64,000 bases of DNA from Dendrobium chrysotoxum (GCA_019925795.1 CM034311.1:46099374-46163373), one strand, 5' to 3'. Shown: positions 22,151-34,930, numbered from the stretch's first letter. The notes: generated by a model not told the origin, from the sequence alone. Made by a program: numbers and translations.

Positions 22151-24012
22151 TGATGAGGACATCCGACCTTGAAGAGTTTACCAGAGATGGGGTCGATGAT
22201 CGACAACCACGATTACACCGCTTTATTTTTGAGTTATTAATTATATTTGATTTATTGTTGTTTCTTTTCTGATTTTACCCTCATTTGAGGGAGTAGATGT
22301 TTGTGACCCCAAGGGGTACTATTGTCTTTTATTTTGTCTTTGTATATGGGGACTATTTATAGCCTCTTATTATGCTTATGATGGTTAATGATGATTATTA
22401 AGAAAAATTTTAGCACTTATACTCTATTGAGAGTTCTTGGGAGGATCGTGGTGAAAGTTCCTAGGCAAGGGCGATGCAATACCCACCAACTATAGGAAAC
22501 GTCCAGGTTCGTGGTCTCCCTCTCCTGCAAATCCCTCCCCTCTCTTCTCCTTAAGCTGCCGGTCCTCATCTCCCATCTTCCCTCTCTGTCAAACCCCACA
22601 CCACCTCCTCAATCTAGGCCAACCACCCCTCTTCCACCTCCAAGCCGACGGCCCAAGGCCCCAACCCTAATCCTCACACCTCCTCAAACTGCCAGCTCCC
22701 CCAAGCCCCATCACCTCCACAATTCTCTCCCCTCAATCAATGCTTTCCAAATTTAGTGCATCATAAATTAGGAAGGTTTTCACAAATCAAATTTTAAATT
22801 ATTTGAAATCTGAATTTTTTTCCTAAAATAGATGGGTTAAATTAGGAAAGGCCCCCTCATCCAAATCAATTTAAATTTTGAAAAGAAGATACTCTAAATC
22901 TCTTTTCCTAATTTAAATGTCCAAACTTAGCAACCCCTCTTAATCACCCAATTAATTCCCCATCAAGGGGCCAGCCCACCTTTCTCTCTCCCCTTAATTG
23001 GAGAAGATTCAAATTTAAATTGCCCCTTTCCCAATTTAAGATCCAATTAAAAAAACTCCACCTATGTGTCGCCCCCCTCTTCCCATCCTTTATTTTGGGA
23101 GTTTTCAAATTTCCTAATCAACCCAGCCGCCGCCCCTTACATCCACAAGTGAATCACCTTGTCCTCCCTCCCTCAAATAGCTCTTATTCCACGAGTTGAC
23201 CTCCCAAAGTTGCTGTACAGAAATTTCAGCAAGGACCTCTTGTTGTCCTGCTGTTCGGGATTCCATCGTTTGCTATCCACAAGTTCCCTGGCCAATAGTT
23301 TGCTGTCTAGACTTTCTGGGCATTGCTAGGCTGCTGTCCAGAGGATTCCATCAAGGGAAATTTGTTGTCATACTCTCTGGAAGGCCACCTCTTACTGCCC
23401 AAGAGTTTCCATCACCTCCTAATAACTGTCCACTGATGTATGACTAATCCAGAATGTGACAACGGATTTGTTTACAATGATCAAGGGTAAGTGGACATCC
23501 TCAACTCTCCATTCTTCGACATCAACTTAGAGGTCGATCGTACAGTTGAAGAGTACATCGAAAGGATCATCTTCTCTCTTGCCGTTGCTATCAACGAACA
23601 ACTCTCTCCCGCCAAGTGGCAAATCAATTCCAAATCTTGATAAAGGTGAACTTTTCCTCTAAGTCTTTGCCTTCTAAGTTTTCCCTTAAATTTGTGGCAT
23701 CATGAAATTTGTGCAACCTATCTCCGTTTAGCCTACATCAAAGAGTGTGAGTGAGTTGATCTGATTAGTGACTAGTCTTATTGTTAATTTAGGGATTTCC
23801 GTTGAAAATCTCCCATGCTATGCTAATCTTAATTGGACTTGGTTATTCATGCTTCTAACTTTTACATGTAGTTTGGCCTTAGTTTTAATCACCTCTCTAT
23901 TATTTTAATACTTATTCAAATCGCTAGAAGCTAACGTAATTATTATTACTTTAATTCAAAAGGCATGTAATTTTGACATTGCATAATTATCCTTACATAA
24001 AGTTCTACATCA
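22151..24012 (+). repeat. 5' LTR of element B
   Basis: 1862 bp with the same landmarks as the LTR of A: start motif, CTATTTATAGCC TATA region near 22349, pyrimidine-rich block (22500-22720) and a small frame at 23449-23640. It also has several copies of a TTGCTGTCC-containing motif between 23200 and 23430. Confidence 0.88.
23449..23640 (+). pseudogene. LTR small ORF of element B (diverged homologue of the frame in A)
   Basis: The translation reads PECDNGFVYNDQG, a stop, then VDILNSPFFDINLEVDRTVE and EYIERI. This aligns without gaps to PEWDYGLVLDDDDN-IDILRSPFFD...TVEEYFERI in the LTR of A. The stop replaces an Asn codon position. The frame ends at TGA 23638-23640. Confidence 0.5.
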
Positions 24013-24173
24013 TTTTGGTATCAGAGCATGATCGCATTTAGTCGCCTATTAGGAAAACCTTTCTTATATGTTTAGCATCTAAATAACATCCTGTTCACTT
24101 TAAATTTATTTTGCTTGTTAGCATATTAATCTCTTTCACATTTTCATAGTTTTAAGTCACCCTTAGACTTAGG

Positions 24174-26848
24174 ATGGACCCGAAACAACTTCACAGGACC
24201 TTAGATCTATTGGTAGGTCAGATGAACATGATTAGCCAACAACTTAAAGAAAACTAATCCGACTTAGCTGAACTCTGTCGCCAAACGATGGAACGATTCA
24301 ACACACTAGAACGAGTTAGGAATCACCATACACCTTACACACCTTCTAAACCTCCTTCGTTGTATGGAGATGATACATTTCCAGATGAGGGACAACCCCG
24401 TGCCCTTTATCGAGCTCCTCAGTACGGCTATGACCATAATTACGATCCAGATATACCTCCATTGAAAAACATCAAGGTAGATGCCCCAACCTTTGACGAT
24501 ACCCTCAATCCCCAGCTCTTTCTGGACTGGATCAAGGGCATGGATAGTTTCTTTAAGTGATACAATATTTCTGAAGCTAGGAAGGTCAGATTCGCTGAAA
24601 TAAAGCTCATTGGTAGGACTAGTTAATTTTGGTTCAACCTAGAAAGCCTTAGAGAATCCCGAAATGAGTATCCTGTCACTGATTGGCCATCAATAAAATG
24701 CGAGCTTAAATAGAAGTACTTATCTCCCTAATACTTCCATAGGCTCCTTGATAGGTGGAATAGGCTAACCCAAGGTAGTAAATCAGTAAATGATTACATT
24801 GCAACCTTCGATAATTATCTGATCCACTACAAGGGGGAGACATCTACTACCCCCACCCAAATCCTGTCCATGTTCCCTACCGGATTGCGTGAGGACCTAT
24901 GCAATAAACTATTTGTCCGGAATGCTACGACCCTAGAAAATGCCTACAGCCTAGTGTTAGACCTTCAGGAAACTCGTTCCCAACACTCTAGTCGACATCA
25001 ATATTCTAGACCTTCATACCGACCCTCCAGTGGTTCGGTCCCTCACCACTCCACTGCTCGACTGATCCCTGGAAACCCTGCCTGACCACCTTCTGGTCCT
25101 CCCACACCCCCATCCTGACTTTAGGAGTAAGCCTCCCACCACGGATACGCTCAAGTCCCACCCAGGGACCAAATGCTTTCGATGCTAAGGCTATAGGCAT
25201 ATCTCATCTTAGTGCTCGAGTCCTTACAAAGTCATTATTATTGAGGATATCACTGAAGAAGAAGTTGAACCCGAGGTTGATCAAATTCACCAGGTTAAAA
25301 AGGAAGGTGAATTCTTTGAGAAGGATGACGACACTGTTGTTGTTCATTGTATACAAAAAATAGACACCTCTCCTATTTGCATGGTGAGATACACACTGTT
25401 CCAACCTGTTTCCATTAATGACTAGTGTTGGACTTCAATCTTTCATACATATACCAAAACTAAGGATAAAAATTGTAAAGTCATAGTGGATAGTGGCAAT
25501 TGCATCAATGTTATCTCCTTTAGCATAGTGTCTAAACTTAGTCTGTCAGTCGTTCCTCACCATAACCCATGCAAGGTAGCCTGGGTCAACTCCACTGTCT
25601 TAAAGTTGAAGGAATGAAGCCTCATACAAATCTCCTTCACTGATTACAAGGAGAATATATGATGTGATGTGCTGATAATGGATGTTGGACAAATCATCTT
25701 AGGGCGTCCATGGCTCTTTGATAATAATGTCCACATCTATGGGCATTCAAACACGTGCGTGTTTGAGCATACGGGCAAAAAGATCAAGCTTTTACCATCG
25801 CAACCCAGGGTTAAGGATGACCCTAAACCCAATCCTATCAAGCCCAAGGGGCTGAACCTTCTGACCGCCAAGGTCATGGATTCTGATATTGCCCAAGGAG
25901 CACCCCCGTATGCCTTGGTTGGCGTGAGTCTTTCACTGAGTCTGATTAACCCATTCCTCAGGAGGTCTAACCCATACTGAGTGAATTTACTGATGTCTTC
26001 CCTGATGATCTCCCTAATCATTTACCCCCGCTTAGAGACATCCAACATGCTATAGATCTTGTCCCTAGAGCCTCCCTTCCCAATTTGCCCCACAATCACA
26101 TGAACCCCACGGAACATGCTGAGCTTAAGAAGCAGGTGGATGAATTACTGCAATGGGGCTATATCAAGAAAAGTTTGAGCCCTTGTGATGTACTAGCCCT
26201 TCTTATACTGAAGAAGGATGGTACGTGGAGAATGTACGTTGATAGCGTGCTATCAATAAAATCATGATTAAATATTATTTTCTTATCCCGAGGTTGGACG
26301 ATATGCTTGGCATGATGACTGGAGCCACATTTTTCTCCAAGATTGACCTTAAGAGTGGGTGCTACCAAATTTGGGTCCGACCCGGTGATGAGTGGAAGAC
26401 TGCCTTTAAGATTAAGGATGGTCTATACGAGTTGATGGTTATGTCTTTCGGGTTGAGTAATGCCCTGAGTACTTTCATGAGGATCATGACCCAAGTGCTA
26501 CGCCCTTTCATTGGAAAGTTTTTCATTGTCTATTTTGACTACATTCTTATCTATAGTCAATCCGTAAATCAACATATAGACCACTTAATGCAAGTCTGTG
26601 ACTTCTTAAGGAAGGAACAACTTTATGCAAATTCTAAGAAGTGCACATTCCTTGTTGACCATGTCATCTTTTTAGGCTTTATTGTGTCAGCCCAAGGAGT
26701 CTCTACGGACCCTGAGAAGGTGAAAGCCATTGTAGAATGGCCTGTTCCTTAAAACATCCAGGAAGTTTATAACTTCCACGATTTAACCACCTTCTATAGG
26801 AGATTCATTAGAAACTTTAGCACCATTGTATCTTCTATCACTGACCAT
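24174..26848 (+). pseudogene. Gag-protease-reverse transcriptase of element B, with stops
   Basis: ATG at 24174 begins MDPKQLHRTLDLLVGQMN. Stops occur early (after QQLKEN) and repeatedly afterwards. Gag core, proline/serine-rich linker and a decayed knuckle precede the aspartic protease (VIVDSGNCINVIS, about 25480) with ILGRPWLFD, then reverse transcriptase (FSKIDLKSGCYQI, MSFGLSNALSTFM). The YIDD box reads VYFDYILIYS, so the second catalytic aspartate is gone. Ends after FYRRFIRNFSTIV near 26848. Confidence 0.88.
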
Positions 26849-26851
26849 TCT

Positions 26852-29461
26852 ATAATGATGCTAAAGTTTCTAATGAATCTCCTATAGAAGGTGGCTAAAT
26901 CGTGGAAGCTATGAACTTCTCGGATGTTTTGAGGAACTGAGCATTCTATGATGGAATTTACCTTCTCGGGGTCTATAGAGACCCCTTGGGCAGACACGAT
27001 AAAGTCCAAAAAAACTACTCGGTCAATAAGGAAGGTGCATTTCTTAGGATTAACATAAAGTTGTTCCTTCCTTAAGACTTCACAACTATATATAAGAATG
27101 TCATCGATGTAGACAATGACAAACTTACCCATGAAAGGTAGCAACACTTGGGTTATGAATCTCATGAATGTACTCAGGGCATTACTCAAACAGAAAGGCA
27201 TGACCGTCTACTCATATAGACCATTAAAGGCAGTCTTACACTCATCACTAGGTCGGATCCGAATCTGGTGGTACCCACTCTTAAGGTCAATCTTAGAGAA
27301 AAGAGTGGCTCTAGTCATCATGTCAAGCATATCATCTAACCTCGAGATAGGAAAATGATATTTAATAATGATTTTGTTGATAACATGGCTATCAACACAC
27401 ATTCTCTATATACCATCCTTCTTCAGTATAAGAAGGGATGGTACAACACAAGGGCTGAGACTTTCCTTGATATAGCCCCCGCTGCAGTAACTCATCTACC
27501 TGCTTCTAAAGCTCACCATATTCCGTGGGGTTCATGCGATAGTGGGGCAGGTTGGGAAGGGAGGCTCCAAGGACAATATCTATAACGTGTTGGATGTCTC
27601 TAAGTGAGGGTAAGTGATCAGGGAGATCATCAGGGAAGACATCAGCAAAGTCCCTCAGTGTGGGTTGGACCTCCTGAGGAATAGGCTCATCAGACTCAGT
27701 GGGAGTCTCACGGTCAACCAAGGCATACAGGGATGAGCCTTGAGCAATCTCAGAATCTAGGACCTTGGCTGTCACATGGTTCAGCCCTTTCTTAGGCTTG
27801 ACTGGATTAGGTTTGGGGTCATCTCTAACCCTGAGCTGCATAGGCAGAAGCTTGATCTTCTTGCCAGTATATTCAAATATACAGGGGTTTGAATGCCCAT
27901 AGATGTGGACAATATTATCAAAGAGCCAGAGACACCTTAGGATGAGTTGCCCAACATCTATTACCAGAATGTTACACCACATGTTCTCCTTATAGTCAGT
28001 GAAGGGGATGGGTATGAGGCTTCGTTCCTTCACCTTTAAGACAATGGAGTTGACATAGGCTACCTTGTAGGGATTAGGGTGGGGAATGACAAACAGACTA
28101 AGTTTAAACACCATGTTAGAGGAGACAGTATTGATGCAACTGCCACTATCCACTATGACTTTACAATTTTTATCTTTTATTTTGGTGTAGGTGTGAAAAA
28201 TTGAGGTCATATGCCAATCATCAGTGGCAACAGGTTGGGACAGTGCGCATCTCACCACACAGATGGGAGAGGTGCCTATTTTATGTATACATTGGACAAC
28301 AACAGTGTCATTATCCTCCTCAAAGAGTTCACCATCATCTTCAACTTGGTGAATCTGGTCATCCTTGGGCTCAGGCTCTTCTTCAGTGATTTCCTTAATA
28401 ATAATGACTTTGTAAGGACTAGAACACTAAGAGGAAATATGCCCATACCCCTGGCATTAAAAGAACTTGGTCCCTGGGGGGGACCTAGGAGTATCCAGGG
28501 TGGGAGGCTTACTTCTAAAGTCATGAAGGGGTGTGGGAGGACCAGAAGGTGGTCGGGTAGTGTTTCCAGGGGTCGGCCGGGCAGTGGAGTGGTGAGGGGC
28601 CGAACCGCTGGAGGGTCGGTATGGAGGTCTAGAGTCTTGGTGCTGACTAGAGTGTTTGGGATGAGTTTTCTCAAGGTCTAACATTAGGCTGTAGGCATTT
28701 TCAAGAGTAGTAATGTTCCGGGCAAACAGTTCATTGCGCAGGTCCTCGCGCAACCCGGTATGGAACATAGACAGAATTTGAGCAGGGATAGTAGAGGTCT
28801 CCCCCTTACAACGAATTAGATAATCATCAAAAGCTACAATGTATTCCTTCACATGTTTGTTGCCCCGTGTTAACCTATTCCACCTATCTAGGAGTCTGGG
28901 GAAGTACAAAGGAGGTAAGTATTTTTTCCTGAGCTCACTCTTCATTGAAGGCCAATCAGTGATGGGGTATTCATTACAGAATTACTTAAGGCTTTCTAAG
29001 TTGGCCCAATACTGGCTAGCTCTACCCGTGAGTTTTATTTCAGTGAACATAACATTCCTAGCTTCAAAAATGTTGTACCACTTAAAGAAACTATCCATCC
29101 CCTTGATCCAGTCCATAAAGAGCTAGGGATCGAGAGTTTTGTCAAAGGTTGGGGCATCGACCTTCATGTTTTTCAACAAAGGTGTATCAGGGTCGTTATG
29201 AAAGTCGTTATTGTACTGTGGAGCTCTATAAGGGGCACCGGGGTGTCCCTCATCCGGTATGGTGCCATCCCCATACATGGAAGGAGGCTTAGACGATGTG
29301 TAAGGTATGGGATGGTTCCTACCTCGTTCTATGGTATAAAATCATTCTGTCATCTGACGGCGGAGCTCGGCAAATCAGCTTGGTTTTCCCTAAGTTGTTG
29401 ACTAACAGTGTTCATTTGGCCTACCAACATATCTAAAGTTCTGTGAATTTGTTCTGGGTCC
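26852..29461 (-). pseudogene. Gag-protease-reverse transcriptase of element C, 3'-truncated
   Basis: Minus-strand order from 29461: MDPEQIHRTLDMLVGQMN, gag core, QILSMFHTGLREDLRNEL (28945-28457 open), a proline/serine linker, protease (VIVDSGSCINTVSS, in an open frame of 250 codons at 28258-27506), the pre-RT segment (DFADVFPDDLPDHLPSL), and RT with FSKIDLKSGYHQI and an intact VYIDDILIYS. A deletion removes bases between KTAF and GLYE and between ILIYS and LRKEQLY. Coding stops near 26852. Fewer stops than B. Confidence 0.85.
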
Positions 29462-29604
29462 ATTCCTATGTCTAAAGGTAACTCAGACTTATACAAACTT
29501 AAAGAAAATTAATATGATAACAAGCAAGTGATTTTGATGCATGTAGGATGCAATTTAGATGCTAAAATACGTAAGAAGAAAATCCTAGTAACCTAAATGC
29601 AACC

Positions 29605-29618
29605 ATGCTCTAATGCCA
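29605..29618 (-). other. Primer-binding site of element C, mutated
   Basis: Minus strand reads TGGCATTAGAGCATGG where A and B read TGGTATCAGAGCATGG. Both changes are transitions. It lies three bases from the LTR end at 29622. Confidence 0.7.
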
Positions 29619-29621
29619 AAA

Positions 29622-30831
29622 TGATGTAGAACTATATGCATATGTAAATATCCAATGTTAAAATTAAATGCCTTAGATTAGAGCAATAATAATTATTCTA
29701 ACTTTTAGCGATTTAAACAGAGATTAAATACAATAAGAGGGGTGATGTAGCTTAGGCCAAATTACACGATAATCATTTATGATCATAACATTAACCAATT
29801 CAATCAAGCTTAGCATAACATGGGAGATTTTCAAAGGAAATCTCTAAATTAACATTTAGACTAGTCACTATTCGGATCCATTCACTCACACTCTTAATAA
29901 GTCAGCTTGCGGAGAAAATTTGCACAATCTTATGATGCCACAATTGAGAGAGATTGAGAAGGGATAAGGTTTGAGAGAGAGTTCACCTTCGTCAAAACTC
30001 GAAAGAGTGGATGGAAAAATATGGAGTGCTGAAATTTCTGGAAAGCAAACGAGAATCTTATGGACTGCAGAATAGCCAGGAGACTTGCTAAAATTTTTGG
30101 ACAACAATCTGGAATCTCTTGGACAGTAGGACAATAAAGAGGAATGGCTGAAATCTCTGGACAGCAACTTGAACTGCTCTTGGACAGCAAATTAGTTGAA
30201 CGAGCGAGGTGGGACAGTAGCCTTTAAGTTGACGAAATTCTGTTGGAGTCAATGTCCAGGAGGAGGAAGTTGAGGGGTCGGCCAAGACTAAGTAGATAGG
30301 GTTGTTTTAGTTCAGATTTTAGTTGTGAATTGGGAGGGATTTAATTCAAATTTATGAAATTAAATTCAGATTTGATGGTGGAGATAATTAAGGAACTTGA
30401 TTTTAATTTCTCTAAAATAAAAGAGAGAAAGAGGGAATAAGGGGGAGGGGGCGACCAATTGGCTCCTTAATTGGAGCTCCCAATTGGGAAGGAAGCAATT
30501 AAAGAGAGAGGGAGAGGGGGGGAGGGGGGGTGGCCAAAAGTGGAAAGAGTCCTCATACGTTGAATGTGTCCACATACGTTAAATGTGTCCACATACGTTG
30601 AATGCGTCCGCATAAGTTGAATGTGTCCACATACATTGATTGTGGATTTAAAATCAAGTCCTATTTAATTTCAGATTTACAATAATTATGGGGCTTTCAT
30701 AAAATAAGTTATATTATTTAGGAAAGAATTTGAATTTCAAATTTATTTTAATTTGAATTCAAAAACCTTCCAAATTGATAATGAAATATTTTAGGCAAGT
30801 AGTAGGATCTATAAGGGAAAGGGGTGGCCAG
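29622..30831 (-). repeat. 5' LTR of element C, downstream part
   Basis: From TTCTACATCA (minus-strand LTR end, at 29622) to the insertion point of D at 30831. It contains the TTGCTGTCC-type repeats and the GAGGACTC/CACATACGTTGAA repeats. The other 0.6 kb of this LTR is at 37385-37977; together they give about 1.8 kb. Confidence 0.85.
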
Positions 30832-32339
30832 TGGCTAGGATTTGGATGAGAAGGCTGTTAACCCTATTTTCATCCCAGACCCATAGCCTAGGTCAACCCA
30901 GTTGACCAGGTCAACCTGGGTTGACCCAGTTGGCCCATAGGGGTCTAAATCAACTTAGACCCTCTCCAATCCAATCAAAGCTCAATCCACTTCCCCCCTT
31001 GACCCTAGTTGACTAGGTTGACCAAGTCAACCCATGACTTGGTCAACCCAAGTCTTAATGGGTCAAAATTGACCCATTAAGAGCCTTTTAGGGTTTTAAA
31101 CCCTTTCCTAATGCTCTGAAACCTAAACCACGGCCCACATACCCTGATTTCCCTCCTAATTAGCTCTGGATTAAATCCCAATCGTTCCTAATAGATCTAG
31201 GGCTTTAAATAAGAGAAATTAGGGTTCATTTAGGGATCTTTTTGCTCTTGTTCTCACCCTAGCTTCCCTAAGCCAGAGAACTCTCGTGTGTGAGCTCTCT
31301 CAACCTCTCTCTACCTCCCCCACTCAAATCCAGCCGCCAAATCCTCGCCGGCGACGTCCCTCTGGCGAACCGAGAGCCAAAACCTTCTAGGGCTCGATCC
31401 ATCCGATCCGGAGCTTATCTGACCACGACTTCAACTAGGAACCTATACGAGGACAGCCTACAAGTTCAGAGGTTTCAATATTTTCCCAATCCCACGGTGA
31501 GATTTCTCAAAAAAACTCTTATAATAGGTCAAAAGCTTAGATCTAAATAGACTTCTACACAACGAGTTTTAGGTCAAACCACCACACCCACATGATTTCT
31601 ATTCATGTTTAAGACCTGTGTTTAAAATTTCATAAAAATCCATTGACCCGATCGCAAGAACGAAGCAAAAAACCCATTAGGGTTTCGAGTTACGTCGGCG
31701 TAACTGTGTGAGATCTGGACCGTTGATTATATTATCAACGGTCAAGATCTGGTCGTTCCGCGGCTCAGAACGACTGCGGGGTTCGATCCCGGGGAGACTC
31801 CGTCCACGTGGCTTCATCACAGCCGTCCAGTCGAACCACGGAGGATCGAACGGCCGGGAGCGACCGTTGACGCGGATAAGTGACGCGTGGTTTTTTGCGC
31901 AATCATTGCTAATGATTGCGCGGCGGCGCAATCATTGGCAATGATTGCCCGTAATCGGGGGGCCACTCCTGCTCTGCCACGTGGCCACTAAGCCGCCGCA
32001 GAGGTGGAATCTCTCCCCAATCATTACCCGGGACCGCGGAACCAGTCCCGGGCCGACACCTGGCTGACCGCTGCCACCCCTTTTTTTTATTTTTTTAATT
32101 TAAAATTAGTTTATTTAATTCTTTTAAATACTTTTTTAAATCAAAATTAGTTAATTAATTAATTTAAATTAATTATATATATATCTGTTATTATTATTAT
32201 TATTATTAATATTAATATTATTATTATTATTATTTTAAATTATATTATTATTATTATTTTACTTATAATTATTATTATTGATTATTATTATTATTATCTT
32301 ATTTTATTTAAAATTATTTTTTTAAATTATTATTATTAT

Positions 32340-32865
32340 TATTATTTACTTTAATATTATTATTATATTAATAATATCATTATAATGATTATTATTTTAA
32401 TATTATAAATTAATAATAATATTAATTACTTTAATAATATTATTATATTAATAATATCATTATAATATTATTATTTTAATATTATTGATTAATAATATTA
32501 TTAGTTAATTTAATATTATTATTATATTAATAATATCATTATAATATTACTATTTTAATATTATTAATTAATAATAATATTAATTACTTTAATAATATTA
32601 TTATATTAATAATATCATTAGAATATTATTATTTTAATATTATTGATTACTAAGAATATTAATTACTTTAATATTATTATTACAATAATAATATCATCAT
32701 AATGTTATTTTTTTAATATTATTAATTAATAATAATATTAATTACTTTAATATTATTATTGTATTAATAATATCATTATAATGTTATTATTTAAATATTA
32801 TTGATTAATAATAATAATATTTACTTTAATATTGTTATATTAATATTATCATTACTATTATTTTA
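32340..32865. repeat. ~79-bp tandem repeat built of A and T, about 6.5 units
   Basis: The anchor ATAATATCAT recurs at about 32371, 32451, 32530, 32609, 32688 and 32767, spacing 79-80 bp, with TTAATTACTTTAATA and TATTATTTTAATATTATT between. It lies within a 1-kb ATT-rich tract (32180-33180). Confidence 0.85.
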
Positions 32866-34430
32866 ATGATATTATTATATTAATAGTATTAGTAATATTT
32901 TAATATTGTTATTATGTTAATAATAATATTATTACATTAATAATATTATTATTATTTTAATACTCTTCTTATGCTAATAATATCATTGTTATTATTTTGA
33001 GGTTATTATTATATTAATAGTATTATTATTATTTTAATATTATTATATTAATAATAATATTATTATTTCATTATTAATATTTTAAAAATTACCTTAACTA
33101 TTATTATATTATTATTAATATTTTAAAGTTATTTCATTTATTATTATTTATATTCATTTTAAAAATCCAGAAATGGTACTTTAAATTTATTAATTATTTT
33201 TAAATATTAAATTATTTTAAATAATTTAAAAATTACTTTTAAACCTATTTAACTTAAAAAATTCATAACTTTTCTGTTTTAAATCGGATTTTTGCGTATA
33301 ATACCTTGAAATTTTTAGAAAAATATGAAATTTAATTTAAAAATATTTTCTGGATTCAATTCTATATTTTATGGATTTTTTTCTGTGCTACCTAATTATT
33401 TGATTATTTGATTATTATTTCTTTAAAATTAAAAATTAATTTTAAAAAAATGAAAATATTTTGAAACCCCTTGGTGGTGGCCAGTGGATATCCTATTGAT
33501 ATAACATGAAATTATTTTCAAATTATCTTATTTTAAAATTTTATATTCATATACTTGATATATATGTGTATTTCAAATGTTTTAAAATTATGTATAAAAA
33601 CCCCTAATCCTGGGAAATCCATTGTATGAAATTCTAAACATAGACTTTATATATGAACAACATTCATGTGGGAGAAGGATTAGTGGGTGATTGTGTCCCA
33701 ATCACTCACTAATCACTTCCTTAGGTTTCTTTACTTAGTGTTTTCGTAGTCCTTGCATGTGTAGGTTGCACAAGCACATAGCCTAGGCTCTCCTAGATCT
33801 AAGGACTTGATTGGTGTGTTTATATTTGCTGCATTTACCCTCTATGTTATGTCTAAGGGTTAGTTACTATATTTTATTCCTATATAACGTGGTGACACCT
33901 TAAGGACAACAATTAAGGACCGTCTAGCGAACTTAGAATATTTCTAGGATCTAGGATAGATCCCGGATTACTGTAAAACTTTACACACTAAAATTTAATG
34001 ACATTTGAAACCCCCTAGAATTTTCTGAGAATTTTCTGGACTCATTAAAATGCTTAATTGACAAACCCTAATCTACTCGTTAATTAAGCCTTAGAAACTT
34101 CAGAAAAATACAATAAATCCATTTTAAATCAAAAAAATATCCATAATATCTCAAACTCTCCAAAATTCAATCCCTAACCTTAGATAATTAGGGCCCCTTA
34201 ATTGGATATTAATATGAACTTTAATTCAATTTTAATCTAAAATCACCTTTTAACCTTAATTAAATCATTAAAAATTATTAAAAATCCTAAATTTTCCCCA
34301 AACACTAGAGAACACCTTCTTAGGTCATTTTAGACCTTTGGGGGTGATCCCAATTAGTTTGGAGCTGATTTGGGCCAAAACCCCCAAAGTACTCATAATT
34401 AGGCAATTTCGATAATTCATTTAATTGCCT

Positions 34431-34930
34431 CAACTTCTAAAAATTATAACTAATTACAGAAAACTTCAAAATGGGCAAACTATAAGGCATTAAACTCTAA
34501 TTAAAGTCTAATATTTATTTAAAATATTAGGTGTCCAGAAATCAGCTTAAATTGAAAAGTCAACTTTCTGGTCAACCGTAGCCGATAGCATAGGGCCCGA
34601 AACTTCTAAAATTCATAACTTTGGGTAGGAAACTTCAAATCCAGCAAACTCAAAGGCATTCAACTAAAATTAGGGTCTAGTATTTATTAAAAATATTAAG
34701 ATTCCAAATCAGCTTAAATCAAAAAGTCAACAATCCGGTCAAACTTAGTTCAAAACAAGACCAAAACTTCAGAAATTCATAACTTTGGATAGAAGAGTCC
34801 AAATTAGGAATGCTAACTGTCTAACTGATCAGGTTAAGGTCTAATATTTTATAAAAATATTAGCTGTTCACAAGTCCCTTTTAATCAAAAAATCAATTTT
34901 GGACCCTCCTTAACTTAGTGTATAGGTGGA
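34431..34930. repeat. ~165-bp tandem repeat, three diverged units, in insertion D
   Basis: Units start near 34431, 34597 and 34763 with AACTTC.(A)AAATTCATAACT, followed by GGGTCTA(A/G)TATTTAT, AAATATTA, CAGCTTAAAT and AAAAGTCAA. Noncoding. Confidence 0.75.

Larger units (their letters stand above)
22151..26850 (+). mobile_element. Element B: Ty3-gypsy, 5' half only, inserted in the 3' LTR of C
   Basis: 5' LTR 22151-24012 (TGATGAGGACATCCG...TTCTACATCA), primer site TGGTATCAGAGC at 24016-24027, then gag-protease-reverse transcriptase up to about 26848, where it abuts element C in opposite orientation. It has no 3' LTR, RNase H or integrase. It is related to A and C but distinct from both; its many in-frame stops show it is older than A. 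Confidence 0.88.
24174..29461. repeat. Long inverted repeat formed by elements B and C
   Basis: B (24174-26848, plus) and C (26852-29461, minus) encode homologous gag-PR-RT and stop at nearly the same RT position, meeting tail to tail with only a few bases between arms (around 26848-26855). Arms are about 2.6 kb and diverged. Any transcript crossing it, including the NPF8 pre-mRNA, could fold back. Confidence 0.85.
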
